From: Mayamaea pseudoterrestris
Taxonomy: Eukaryota > Bacillariophyta > Bacillariophyceae > Sellaphorales > Sellaphoraceae
Direction: 5' to 3'
DNA length: 64,000 bases
NCBI GenBank assembly: GCA_027923505.1
Contig: BROI01000011.1
Location: 248,001-312,000, forward strand
The notes under the pieces were generated by a model. That model did not search any database. It had not been told where the DNA came from and saw nothing but the letters and a program-made list of their open reading frames with translations. Of this stretch, positions 1-9,303 are shown in pieces. Numbering within the stretch: position 1 is the first letter of the stretch; each line of letters begins with the position of its first letter. Position numbers and translations under genes: made by a program.

Positions 1-23
1 AGCTGGTGTTGACGGAGGACTCT
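1..23 (+). other. Window edge inside a gene
   Basis: The coiled-coil frame continues through these bases without stop or an obvious splice acceptor, so the gene is cut by the window start. Confidence 0.6.
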
Positions 24-3000
24 ATGGAGGAAAAGGCCAGTGAACTTGTTTTACACCAAAACGAAATTGCTCGTTTGACAACAGAAGTTGAGAGCTTTGC
101 GACGAATCTCCAAGAGGCGATAACAGCAAAGGCGGCCTTGGAAAGCGAACTGCAAGAGACTATCAGCAACCGGCAAGCTTGCCAACACCAGCTATCAGTA
201 ATCACTTTAGAACGAGATAAACTCAGTCAAACAACAACCATGCAACAAGAGCTTATCTCGGCGTTGGAAGAAAAGTTGAGCAATCTTTTGCATGTGCAGG
301 AACAGCTTGCATTGACTCAGACGACACTCGTTAAAACAGAGGAGCAGCTTAACACGGAATACGAGCATATTGTCCGTCTTACCTCAGAGGTCGAGACACT
401 CACGGCCAATCTTCAAGCGACCGTCGCAGCTCAAAACAAAGTGGAATTTGAACTGCTTGGCAGTCAGCAAGAATGTATATCCATATCGTCAAAACACGAT
501 GATCTGTTGAAAGCATATGATGAACTCCAAGAGGCTGCGTCGTCACTGGAAGCACAAGTCGAAAACAGCAACCGAGACATTTCCTCACTCGCCAGTTTGC
601 TGACTGATCTAGAAGTTAAGCATCAAGCACTGGAAATAGTCCACAAAGACGCACTCTGCGATCTTGATACTATTCAGAAAAGAGAGGAGAAGCTTATTAT
701 GGAACGCGATGAACTATTAGGCAGTGTGGCAAAATTAATTTCAGATTCGTCACATACGCAGGCGGAATTGCAGGATGCGCGCGCTAACATCGAGTCACTG
801 TCGGGCGATATTCGAACTAAAGACGAAGAGCTTGCTTCTGCGTCAGCCCAGCTTCTCGAGAAAGAACAAGCCGCCGCCGACCAGAACGACGAGCTACTCA
901 AGACGCATGACTTGCTGGAATCCCTTGAGATTCAGCGCTCGGACGCTTTGCAACGAGTGAGTGACCTCGAAGATGAATTGCTGAGTAAGACAACCATGCT
1001 ATCAGACGAAAACACAGCAATGCATCATGAACTGAAAGAGAAGGACCGCTGCATCGCATTGCTGGAGAACACAGTTCAGCAACTCACCGAGTCTAGTAAC
1101 GACGCAACCGAGATAAAAGAACAATTAGCTAACTATGAAGCCGAACTAGAGCGCCTCAGACGCGAAAGTTGTGCAATGGCAGCGACGTTGATAGCGAGCC
1201 AATCAAGCGCCAAAGATGCACAAAGCAAGTCAGAATTAAAGGAGCATGAGCTCAGCAACGCACTTAGCTTGATAAATGAGCAAGAGGAAGAGATCTGCAA
1301 ATTGAAGGGCATTCCGTCTCATGCGGCAGAGCTAGCAGAAGCGCAGGAGAAATTGGCCAGTCTCAACGAAGTACTACGCGTTGAGAGGGAAGAGCGAGCT
1401 CTTGTTATGGCCAAAGCAATGGGTGAAGCAGAAAGCAACACTCAGCAGCTTCGCTCACGAGTGAGTCATTTAGAGAACGAAATCCGCCGCCTTGAAACTA
1501 AGGAAGCCTCCGCGCATGAGCTCACTAAGATGTCAGCACACCGCGAGAGCGCGCTTGAAAGTCAGGTCGAGGAACTGCAGGAAACGAAAAAGCGAGAAGT
1601 CGAAGCTCGGATCCAGCTCAACGGCACAGTTTTAGCCTTGCGCAATGAAATTGACCGAATCAAGAAGTCTGCCGATTCCGCCCAGCGATCTCTGGAGTCC
1701 ACATACAGAAGCCAACTTTTAAAGCTAAAGGAAGAACACCAAACAATGCTACGACGGTTAAAAGCTCGAGATGATGATTTCGATCATCTTTCCAAAATGC
1801 ATTCCTTGACCGATGAAAAACTTAACAATCTGAAGAAGCTGGAAGCAGAGCATCTCAAACTTCAGGAGTCTTTCGATGCGTTGAAGTCACAACTTCACGC
1901 CGAGTCCGAGCGAGCCCTTAAAAGCGAGACTGCTATGGCGGAGGCTGCGAAACTACGACATCATCTTTCCGAGCTCCAGCAATCAGCCGCGGAAAAAGAC
2001 GCGCGGATCACTAAGCTTGAAGCGAACAAACTGACAACTGCTCAAGTTGAAAAAATAAGAAAAAATAAGCTTGAAAATGTGCAGCTCAAGGAACGCATGA
2101 AAGCTATTGAGAAGGAGTTGGCATCGACGCAGCAAGAGTCATCTCAACTTCGAGATCAGCTCGCACATGCCGCCGAGTCAACTGGTGATCGCGAACAGGT
2201 CCACAAGCTAGAGTTCGACCGAAATGCTATGGGGACTCGGGTGCGCAAGCTTGAAGCTGACAAACGCCAGCTCGAACACGACCTTACGCAGATTCGCAGC
2301 CTTTTGCGACGTTTCAATATCGAGGATGACGACATTACAAAATGCATCGCTACTTTAGGCGATCGAATAGAGTCACTCGAAAACTCCCACTCCAGCTCCG
2401 GCGTCACAGCCAACAATATTGATCAGATCACGTGCAAAGTTACGGCGCTTGAATCGCAAAAGGTAGAACTGGAACGTAAGCTCCTGCGGTCGGAGTCGGA
2501 GCTGAAACGAACAACTGCGGCACTCCAAGCTGATATTGATAAGAAAAACACTTCTATATTGCAGCTGAAGCACAGCCATATGCAAGCCACAGAGGAGCTC
2601 GAGCAAAAAAATTCTCGCTTGACGAAGGAAAATCTCGACCTTTTCGACCGGATCGAAGAGTTGCAGAAAGTAGCGCGATCGAAGCAAGAAGAGCAGTATC
2701 GTCTCAAGTATTCGGATGATACAGTTGCTTTCGAGGCTTCGATTGCCAACTTAAAAAACAAGTCAAAGCGCCAACTCCCTCCCAAGAGTACCCCCTCTAT
2801 CCCCCATCAATTGGGAAGCACGTCTGCCTTGACACCTGGCAAGAGCTCCACTAATATTCGGGCAGCTGCTTTCGATAAGGAAAATGGTTCCGCCAATAGC
2901 AAGTATGAATTCAGCTTGGACAATTTATCGTCATCGGCTGCAACAGAATCGGCCAGCAAGCGTCACAAGTCATCGACTCGCTCGCCTGGTCCGCAAAAGA

Positions 3001-3050
3001 GTCCATTCGGACGAGCTCACGGCCTTGGAGGAGGATCGTACAACTATTAA
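1..3050 (+). CDS. Long coiled-coil protein, 5' end outside window
   Basis: The frame is open from the window edge to the stop at 3048-3050 (over 1010 residues), so the true start probably lies upstream; the first in-frame ATG is at 24. Nearly all of it is charged Glu/Lys/Gln/Leu heptad sequence without helix breakers, the signature of a long parallel coiled coil. The last ~95 residues are different: Ser/Pro/Lys-rich, basic, with TPSIP, SPGPQKSP and a Gly-rich end, a likely disordered or phosphorylated tail. The family could be a kinesin tail, a CENP-E-like protein, a golgin or a centrosomal protein; no motor or other enzymatic domain is visible in this part. Confident as a gene, not as to function. 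Confidence 0.8.
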   Translation, partial: LVLTEDSMEEKASELVLHQNEIARLTTEVESFATNLQEAITAKAALESELQETISNRQACQHQLSVITLERDKLSQTTTMQQELISALEEKLSNLLHVQEQLALTQTTLVKTEEQLNTEYEHIVRLTSEVETLTANLQATVAAQNKVEFELLGSQQECISISSKHDDLLKAYDELQEAASSLEAQVENSNRDISSLASLLTDLEVKHQALEIVHKDALCDLDTIQKREEKLIMERDELLGSVAKLISDSSHTQAELQDARANIESLSGDIRTKDEELASASAQLLEKEQAAADQNDELLKTHDLLESLEIQRSDALQRVSDLEDELLSKTTMLSDENTAMHHELKEKDRCIALLENTVQQLTESSNDATEIKEQLANYEAELERLRRESCAMAATLIASQSSAKDAQSKSELKEHELSNALSLINEQEEEICKLKGIPSHAAELAEAQEKLASLNEVLRVEREERALVMAKAMGEAESNTQQLRSRVSHLENEIRRLETKEASAHELTKMSAHRESALESQVEELQETKKREVEARIQLNGTVLALRNEIDRIKKSADSAQRSLESTYRSQLLKLKEEHQTMLRRLKARDDDFDHLSKMHSLTDEKLNNLKKLEAEHLKLQESFDALKSQLHAESERALKSETAMAEAAKLRHHLSELQQSAAEKDARITKLEANKLTTAQVEKIRKNKLENVQLKERMKAIEKELASTQQESSQLRDQLAHAAESTGDREQVHKLEFDRNAMGTRVRKLEADKRQLEHDLTQIRSLLRRFNIEDDDITKCIATLGDRIESLENSHSSSGVTANNIDQITCKVTALESQKVELERKLLRSESELKRTTAALQADIDKKNTSILQLKHSHMQATEELEQKNSRLTKENLDLFDRIEELQKVARSKQEEQYRLKYSDDTVAFEASIANLKNKSKRQLPPKSTPSIPHQLGSTSALTPGKSSTNIRAAAFDKENGSANSKYEFSLDNLSSSAATESASKRHKSSTRSPGPQKSPFGRAHGLGGGSYNY

Positions 3051-3287
3051 GCTCAGTTCACTGCGCTATTGCTACCATCTCGAATTCGTTTGCAAGCGTA
3101 GCAACCGATAATAGTGTTACCTTACCAACAATCTATAGCAATACGCTCACTATGCAAGTACACAAAGTTGCTGGCAACGGTTTGATTATTTACGCTGTAA
3201 GACTCGTGAGCCAACTACGTATGCGCAATGCACCTTTTTCAATTCAATTCTTGATCCTTTGCCGGACTTCCACATTGTTTGCACTTG

Positions 3288-3809
3288 CTAATCTCTACCA
3301 CTTGCACCAAGTCTCTTGGTTGTCTTGAAGGGAAAGAAGACTGACGCCGTCTCACACTGGCTCACGCGACGACCACCCGGAACGTTGCTGCAATCAGCCT
3401 TCAACCGCGTCTTGGTGGCATCCTTGTTCTCGCTGCAAAGCTTGCACGTGTTGCACTGCGTGTCACCAATAGCTACCTGGCAAACACCATCCTCCCACTC
3501 GACGCTCACATCGACCAGCAAATGCTTGTCTGTTTCCTCCTCCGACAAGTTCAACACGTTGGTGTTGGGAGCCAGTCCCTTCCAAAACCGAAAGATGAAA
3601 CCAGTCGGTCCGTCGTAACCAGAAGATCCATCCGGATTGGTAACGGGCGACGGAGTGAACTGTGACGCCGTGGAGCAGATGCGCGAGGAAACACCCTTGA
3701 TGACGCGTGTTTCGCACTTGATGAAGGGGTCAATGGAAGCGGCGCCACCAATGAGCTGCAATGATGCAAGCGAAAGCAAGGCGCTGAACAAGAGGGACGA
3801 GCGGAACAT
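3288..3809 (-). CDS. Small secreted cysteine-containing protein
   Basis: The frame is open from 3923, but the start chosen is the ATG at 3809 because it opens directly onto a signal peptide (MFRSSLLFSALLSLASLQ, ending near GGAAS). This gives 173 residues. The mature part has eight or more cysteines, including QCNTCKLC and paired Cys near both ends, which suggests a disulfide-stabilised extracellular or lumenal domain. I do not recognise the family. The next gene on the same strand (stop at 4622) is unrelated. Confidence 0.6.
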   Translation of the reverse strand: MFRSSLLFSALLSLASLQLIGGAASIDPFIKCETRVIKGVSSRICSTASQFTPSPVTNPDGSSGYDGPTGFIFRFWKGLAPNTNVLNLSEEETDKHLLVDVSVEWEDGVCQVAIGDTQCNTCKLCSENKDATKTRLKADCSNVPGGRRVSQCETASVFFPFKTTKRLGASGRD

Positions 3810-4621
3810 GATGATGGTTTGTGCTTTTGGGTTGAGCCAAATGAAATTTGTGATTGCAATTGAGGTGTGAACATGCAAATCGATCCAACCAACTTGGATC
3901 GGAAGCTGCATGGATGGAAACATCTGGCGAGCCAGCCGGACTGCACAGATGAATCATCGTGATTTTTACTTAACAACTGTGACTGAAGACAAGCTTTGAA
4001 TACCCATGGGCATATTTGTTAGTCATGGAGGGACGGAAATTGCGCCTAATTAGCTGATAAAGGTGCGCGCGCCAACATCGCCGAACGATGAGATGTGGGA
4101 CTGAGGGGGAACGAGATAATAATTTGTTCCGGTAACGACTGAGAGCAACCGCCAAGCAGCATTACGATTCAATGTGGTCCCGGCAGCGGTAACAACTTGC
4201 AACTGCCGAGTGCCCGTGCACGTTCAAAAGGGATTCAGAAGTGTTTCGGCACAGAGAGCGAACGTCTACAAAAGCCAGGTACTGTACTGTACCAGCAGGT
4301 ATTCGATGTACTGACGGGCAAGCCAATGAACTGGCAACTGGCAAGGCTTTGATAGCGAAAACGTAGGAGAGCTGGGACAGCAAAGCTAGATAGCTAGAGA
4401 GAGTTGCAATGACATATTCCGAAAATGAGACAATCGAGCGTCGACATATTCCGAAAATGAGACAATCGAGCGTCGCTAGCTTTCGTATCATCAGTTCCGT
4501 ACCTCGATCAAAGAGCTCGTCAAGTTTTCAAGCACAAAGCAATCAGCCGAAGCTTAAGTACCTTTCACACTCATCTATGAGTAATTCTTATCCATGCTTA
4601 ACATCAAAAACCGCCATCAAC
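3810..4621. other. Intergenic, 812 bp
   Basis: No convincing gene. It holds the promoter side of the small secreted protein and the 3' side of the thylakoid-lumen gene, plus a perfect 2 x 32 bp tandem duplication at 4411-4474. Confidence 0.5.
4411..4474. repeat. 2 x 32 bp perfect tandem duplication
   Basis: The unit beginning GACATATTCCGAAAATGAGA occupies 4411-4442 and is repeated without change at 4443-4474. It is intergenic. Exact identity suggests a recent slip or repair event. Confidence 0.9.
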
Positions 4622-5461
4622 TTATAACTCCTCTTTCCCGATAGCCTTGCCGATGAGAAAGAGCACAGCATAGTCTTGCTTTTGGCACCCCGCCACCTCC
4701 GGCATGATTGCTCCAGAGCTAACGGGAAAGTCTGTCAGCAAAGCTGCCTGCGGTCCACCATTATTGCCGCCATCAACCGGACTATACCGCGCACTCCGGC
4801 ACGGCAAATGGGTCACGTCGTACAAAGTTCCTTCGTCCAAATTCCAGGAACCGTCCGGACTGATAGTCAAACCCGTGATAACGTCCCGATAGCCAGTGAC
4901 CAAGTAGCGACCAGGCGTGATGGGAAACTGCGGCGCCTCCATGATCAATCCATGCTCGTCGAGCCACCAATCATTTGGATCAAACGTCCATCCACTTGGT
5001 GCAGTGTTACGTGTCTTGACTAACTTTTCGTCGTAGTCACGCAACCACACGCCGCGTGGACCAGGATCCTTGGTCCACACGCCCCAGTCGTTGGCATTAT
5101 TTCCATTGCTAGCTTTCGGATCTCCGAGCGCGGCAATATACTGCGTCGTTGCTAGTCGCTGGAAACCGGTTGGTGTGTAGAGCGTTTCGCGAAAGAGCTG
5201 TGCGGAAGCAACGCCGGATGCGGAAAGAATCAAACCTACTCCGAGTGTATTCAACATGAGGCTGCGGCGGCCTTGATCATCGGGAAATGATGGATCCATG
5301 TATGTGTCGTCGTCAAAATTGTTGTTGCTATTTGTATTGCCGAGTTGGGAGGATGATGACGAGGAGATGATTGGCAAGACGGTTCTTGATTGGATTCCAA
5401 AGCTCGAGCACAGTTGCACTAGCGGCAGTAGCTTCAACAAAATGCAGAGCTTGGCATGCAT
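4622..5461 (-). CDS. Thylakoid-lumen protein with tripartite targeting
   Basis: 279 residues. The N-terminus reads as three stacked signals: an ER signal peptide (MHAKLCILLKLLPLVQLCSS), a Phe just after it (SSFGIQ) followed by a Ser-rich transit-like stretch, as in diatom plastid precursors, and then a twin-arginine signal at residues ~65-88 (GRRSLMLNTLGVG... ending ASA). That order is known for lumenal proteins of secondary red plastids imported by the Tat pathway. The mature domain (~190 residues) is rich in Trp, Asp and Pro (DWGVWTKDPGPRGVWLRD, GWTFDPNDWWLDEHG). I do not recognise the enzyme or complex. Location is well supported, function unknown. Confidence 0.8.
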   Translation of the reverse strand: MHAKLCILLKLLPLVQLCSSFGIQSRTVLPIISSSSSSQLGNTNSNNNFDDDTYMDPSFPDDQGRRSLMLNTLGVGLILSASGVASAQLFRETLYTPTGFQRLATTQYIAALGDPKASNGNNANDWGVWTKDPGPRGVWLRDYDEKLVKTRNTAPSGWTFDPNDWWLDEHGLIMEAPQFPITPGRYLVTGYRDVITGLTISPDGSWNLDEGTLYDVTHLPCRSARYSPVDGGNNGGPQAALLTDFPVSSGAIMPEVAGCQKQDYAVLFLIGKAIGKEEL

Positions 5462-6004
5462 GCTCTTATGATTGGGAGTATCTATACGTAGCTATGACAA
5501 GCCCTGCTTGAGCGACTGATGGCCGTCGAAGAAAACGATGGATCGATGGCTTGCTCAAAGTTCTCGTGTGCGTCAGTCACGAGAGATGAATCACGTGTCG
5601 CATGCGACGCTGCAACGCAAAGTAGGCAGCAACTTCATTACGCAGCGGATGGGCTGCACCTGGACCTAATGCAGCAAGTTCTACCGACACAGCAGAGATC
5701 AGAATTGTCAAAGTACTGAGCTACGAAGAATGCAGTGCATAGACTCATCCAATTTCTGATTACTAATATTTCAAATTTGCCGATGAATAGTCAAGAAACT
5801 ATTGACAGATGCGAATGAATTGAATCCATAGTTAGTTAGCAGTAGAAACTTGTCAAGCCATTTAACTATTGACTGATGCTGCATCATGCTGTACATGGCT
5901 CCTTCTACATACCAGATACTCTTGACTGTCACTCGGTCCAGACAGAAATGGCCGAGCTCAACCGCACCCAAGCAGTACTCGTACATCACGATCTAGATTC
6001 TATT
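5462..6004. other. Intergenic, 543 bp
   Basis: Between the start of the lumen-protein gene and the 3' end of the dynactin p25 gene. No gene, repeat or RNA recognised. Confidence 0.4.
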
Positions 6005-6745
6005 TCACTTTTTCACATTTTCCACAAACTCTTGAAACCGTTCGCCTGCGTTCCGCTGCATCTCCGTCTGCACTGCCACTGGCAGTTCGGCGCAGTACGG
6101 AAAGTTCCACTGCTGCTCGGGTGGTTCCACACAAGGCAGCAGTCGCGTCAATGGCGGCACCACAACATCATTGGCCAAGACGGTATGATCGCCAACGTAG
6201 CAGCAATCCTTGATAATGACGCGTTCGCCAATACTAACATGATTGCCAATGAGGCAGTGACTGCCAATGGATGCGGCGTGTATTTCGCAATGCGAGCCAA
6301 TGCTCGTGTACGCTCCAATCGAAACGGCAATCGGTTTCTTGGTTGCAACGTGATTTGGTGGTTGAATGAGCGTATCATGGTGAATGTAGCAGTGCTGGCC
6401 GAGCGTCACGCGCGCCAAATCCGCATGAATCGTCACGTTGCGCTCAATGATGGTCTTGCCCTTGAGCTCCAGTTGACTGGCGCCGTGAATCGTTGCGTTC
6501 TTTGAAACGTAAGCCTTTGTTGTCGTTGTTATATAGTCGTCGTCGAATGGATCAAACGTTTGGGATTTGTCCTCGTGCGAAGAGGAGGAAGGTTGATCAG
6601 CATCAGTCGTCGTCATGGTCGTCGTTGGTTCTGCGATTTGTGTCGACGTCGAGGCGCGACGGCGCGGCAGAAAAAGTCGGAGCGGTAATGAACTTGCCGA
6701 TCGAGACGACGATGCCTCCATTTTCTTTTGCTTCTCCATCGCCAT
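6005..6745 (-). CDS. DCTN5: Dynactin subunit 5 (p25)-like
   Basis: 246 residues. The first ~70 are Ser/Thr-rich and low-complexity. From residue ~75 the protein is a left-handed beta-helix of hexapeptide repeats (KGKTIIERNVTIHADLARV, TLGQHCYIHHDTLIQPP, SIGSHCLIGNHVSIGERVII) followed by KDCCYVGDHTVLANDVVVPPLT, which matches the order and wording of dynactin p25. p25 caps the pointed end of dynactin and helps cargo binding by cytoplasmic dynein. The start at 6745 lies only 7 bp from the start of the divergent gene at 6753; a later in-frame ATG is possible because the N-terminus is not conserved. A gamma-carbonic anhydrase is less likely, since metal ligands in register are not evident. Confidence 0.85.
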   Translation of the reverse strand: MAMEKQKKMEASSSRSASSLPLRLFLPRRRASTSTQIAEPTTTMTTTDADQPSSSSHEDKSQTFDPFDDDYITTTTKAYVSKNATIHGASQLELKGKTIIERNVTIHADLARVTLGQHCYIHHDTLIQPPNHVATKKPIAVSIGAYTSIGSHCEIHAASIGSHCLIGNHVSIGERVIIKDCCYVGDHTVLANDVVVPPLTRLLPCVEPPEQQWNFPYCAELPVAVQTEMQRNAGERFQEFVENVKK

Positions 6746-6752
6746 TATAATA

Positions 6753-7205
6753 ATGTCGCAGTCTCTCTTTGTCTACGGCTCGCTCATGGCTCCAGAAGTC
6801 ATGCAGGCCGTCATTGGTCGATTGCCTCCAAGCTGTCCCGCAACGCTTGCGGGCTACGTGCGACATCCGGTGCGAAATCAAGTGTATCCTGGCCTCGTTT
6901 CATGCAATGAACGAGTCGGCGAATCGAATGACAGTGAACAATGCAGCAGCAGCAGCAGTACACTAGGAGTCTTGTATACCGACTTGAATTCTCACGAAAT
7001 GGACAAACTCGACTGGTTCGAATCGACCGACTACACGCGCACAGCCGTGAGCGTCACTCTGCCAAACGAAGGTTTCACGCAACCAACGCAAGTCTACGTG
7101 TTTACGAATCCCATCGATCAACTCGATACTAGTCGAGACTGGAGTTTGGAGGACTTTCGAAAGCATCATTTGGAGCAGTTTCTGGGTCGATCGGCGAACG
7201 ATTGA
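6753..7205 (+). CDS. AIG2-like gamma-glutamylcyclotransferase
   Basis: 150 residues, from the ATG at 6753 (the frame opens earlier, but homology starts here). The family substrate-loop motif is present at the start (VYGSLMAPEV, residues 6-15), and the catalytic-Glu block follows later (LDWFESTDYTR), so the fold is that of the GGCT/AIG2 superfamily, which releases 5-oxoproline from gamma-glutamyl compounds. A Ser run (residues ~65-72) is an extra loop. The exact substrate cannot be read from sequence. It is head-to-head with dynactin p25, so the two must share a promoter region or have overlapping 5' UTRs. Confidence 0.85.
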   Translation: MSQSLFVYGSLMAPEVMQAVIGRLPPSCPATLAGYVRHPVRNQVYPGLVSCNERVGESNDSEQCSSSSSTLGVLYTDLNSHEMDKLDWFESTDYTRTAVSVTLPNEGFTQPTQVYVFTNPIDQLDTSRDWSLEDFRKHHLEQFLGRSAND

Positions 7206-7414
7206 ATCATGTCTCATGTCGCGACGCGACGAGTGAAAATGGACGAGAGGCGTAGCCTAGGAGTAGCAGCAGGTTTTATAGCAAAGTGGTAAACAGTAAA
7301 TTAACATATTGGTTCATATTTCCTATGGATAGCTGGTTGCGTAGTCTCATCGCCGGTTAGAATCAAAAAGGCATTCGTCGTTGGCAGTTGGCACTCAACG
7401 TAAACGTCACCAAT

Positions 7415-7812
7415 TCATTTGGCCCGCTTCTTCTTTCCCGCATCCAAACCAGACGCCAGTAAATCGTCAAAGTTGTCCGATTTCTTGACAATCTTTTTTG
7501 GCTTGACAGGCTCCTTATTGCCAATCAAATGGTTGGAACCGGCGTTGGCTGCGGCGGCGGCAGCCTTGGCGGCGCGCTTGGCTTCCAAGGCAGCGGCATC
7601 ACTCTCATTTCGTTGCAATGGATTGCCTTCCTGTAAACATAAGGAGAGCAATGAAGTGAGTTATTTGGTAATGCTGTTTTATCGAGTCTTATAGCTTGAC
7701 AAGGCGAGACTCGACAACGTTCGTTCCAACGACTAACCTTCTTTGTTCCCTTTTCGGCTTCCTTTGCCAGCTTCTTGGCTCGATCACGCTCTCTCTGGTC
7801 ACCCCGTGACAT
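7415..7812 (-). CDS. SERF/4F5-family small basic protein
   Basis: Two exons: 7738-7812 and 7415-7630, joined in phase 0 over a 107-bp GT-AG intron, giving 96 residues. It opens MSRGDQRERDRAKKLAKEAE and continues GTKKEGNPLQRNES, the hallmark of the 4F5/SERF family (small EDRK-rich factors, known to bind nucleic acids and to modify protein aggregation). The rest is an Ala/Lys-rich stretch ending in GKKKRAK, a possible nuclear or nucleolar signal. It diverges from RBX1 at 8107 with 294 bp between the starts. Confidence 0.85.
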
Positions 7813-8106
7813 GATGAAAGTGTCTTGCTCTATGAAACAGTTTCAATTTTTTGTAATGTACAATGATGCGGCGACCAATCGTCGGTCCGTTTCGCCATGG
7901 TCGAGAACGGGTGACGGCGGTTGCGTCGCGCCACGTGGCCAATAAAATAATGTCGTCTACCCACGTCGCTCCGCGATCTAAAATCATTATTACCGGATCG
8001 ACAAAGATGCGACAGCCGCCGTGCCCTTTACCGAAACCGCAGAATCCAAAAACGCAGCTCCTTTTGCTCCACTTTCCTTGCTTTTGTACAATACTACTAT
8101 TCTATC

Positions 8107-8690
8107 ATGTCCTCTGCCGATGTAGAAATGATGGACGCTGCCGCTGATACAGCCGTTGCGGTACGTGGCGCAGGATTACTGGATGAAGATCGTTTCGACT
8201 CGCCGCTCGCACGTTTCATGACATGCTTCACTCTCTAACGAATATAATTCTTTTGCGCGCGCCAACAGGAAACGCCAAAATCGGACGGTCCAGTCCGCTT
8301 TGAAATCAAAAAATGGGCGGCGGTTGCGACCTGGCAGTGGGACATTTGCGTCGATACGGTGCGTTGAATAAACACACGATGAAGGATGATGCTGCCGGCT
8401 GCGTTTATTCGCTTCTACATATGTTAATTCATATTCTAACGTTTCTCCATTTTTCACAGTGCGCCATTTGCCGCAACTCATTGAACGAGCCTTCCATTGA
8501 GTACCAAGCCAATCCAAGTTCCACGAACGACAATGGTTTGTCGATTGCCTTTGGAAACTGCGGACACGTCTTTCACTTGGATTGCATTCAGCGCTGGCTC
8601 AAGACGCGCAGCGTTTGTCCGCTCTGCAATAAGGAATGGGATTTTGCCAAGATTGAGCGTATTCCTGGTTATGGACAGCTCGGAGTGTAA
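8107..8690 (+). CDS. RBX1: RING-box protein RBX1/ROC1
   Basis: Three exons in phase 0: 8107-8160, 8269-8358 and 8460-8690, with introns of 108 and 101 bp, giving 124 residues. The core matches RBX1 almost word for word: FEIKKWAAVATWQWDICVD (the strand that inserts into the cullin), CAICRNSL, FGNCGHVFHLDCIQRWL, RSVCPLCNKEWDF. This is the RING-H2 subunit of cullin-RING ubiquitin ligases, which recruits the E2 and drives NEDD8 attachment. Length and zinc ligands are normal for the family. Confidence 0.96.
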
Positions 8691-9303
8691 AATAGTTGTT
8701 ACTTGGAGATTGAAATGGAGAATTGATTGATCCGGCAGGCAAGTTGACAATGCAGCAATTCATCGACTTTTCTTTGTCGCCAACGAAGGGCTACATACTA
8801 CCGAATGAGAGGAATAACGTCATAGTAGACTGAATTTGTATAGAAAGATACATACTACTCTACGCGTTCTTCCAACGACGCTTGACGGCAAACTCCTATC
8901 TACCGGTGACGCCTTACCTTTGCATTGGTTGCGGCGCAGGGAAGGAGTAATTTACACGTATGTAGCATCCAATATGCATCGTCAAAAACTTGGGATTGCT
9001 CACCTTATTCCACAGCGTCGCTTGCCCCGACGACGGAGACTTTTAGGTCTTGCGAAAACGACGAGCACGACTTTACGCAGACATACTTTAACAGAGCGGC
9101 AAATTAGATTAAAAGTCGCAAAATGAGTAGCATTATCTTGCTTTACTCGTAGTCGTTACGGCAATGGTAGCGGTGAATTCATTGTATTGAAACGATACAA
9201 GTGGTCGTCATGTTGATTGAACGCGCATCGGCAGCCCTACATTAAGTGTTGTCCGTCACAAACATATCGCCCTTGCCTTCAAGTGTTCTAAAGCAATCAA
9301 CGG
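8691..9303. other. Intergenic between convergent genes
   Basis: 613 bp between the 3' ends of RBX1 and the BioD/DRTGG gene. Short open frames here have no coding character. Nothing else recognised. Confidence 0.4.

Noticed and set aside
6148-6505. Plus-strand frames opposite dynactin p25
   Set aside because: They are mirrors of the hexapeptide-repeat gene, whose conserved order is clear on the minus strand.
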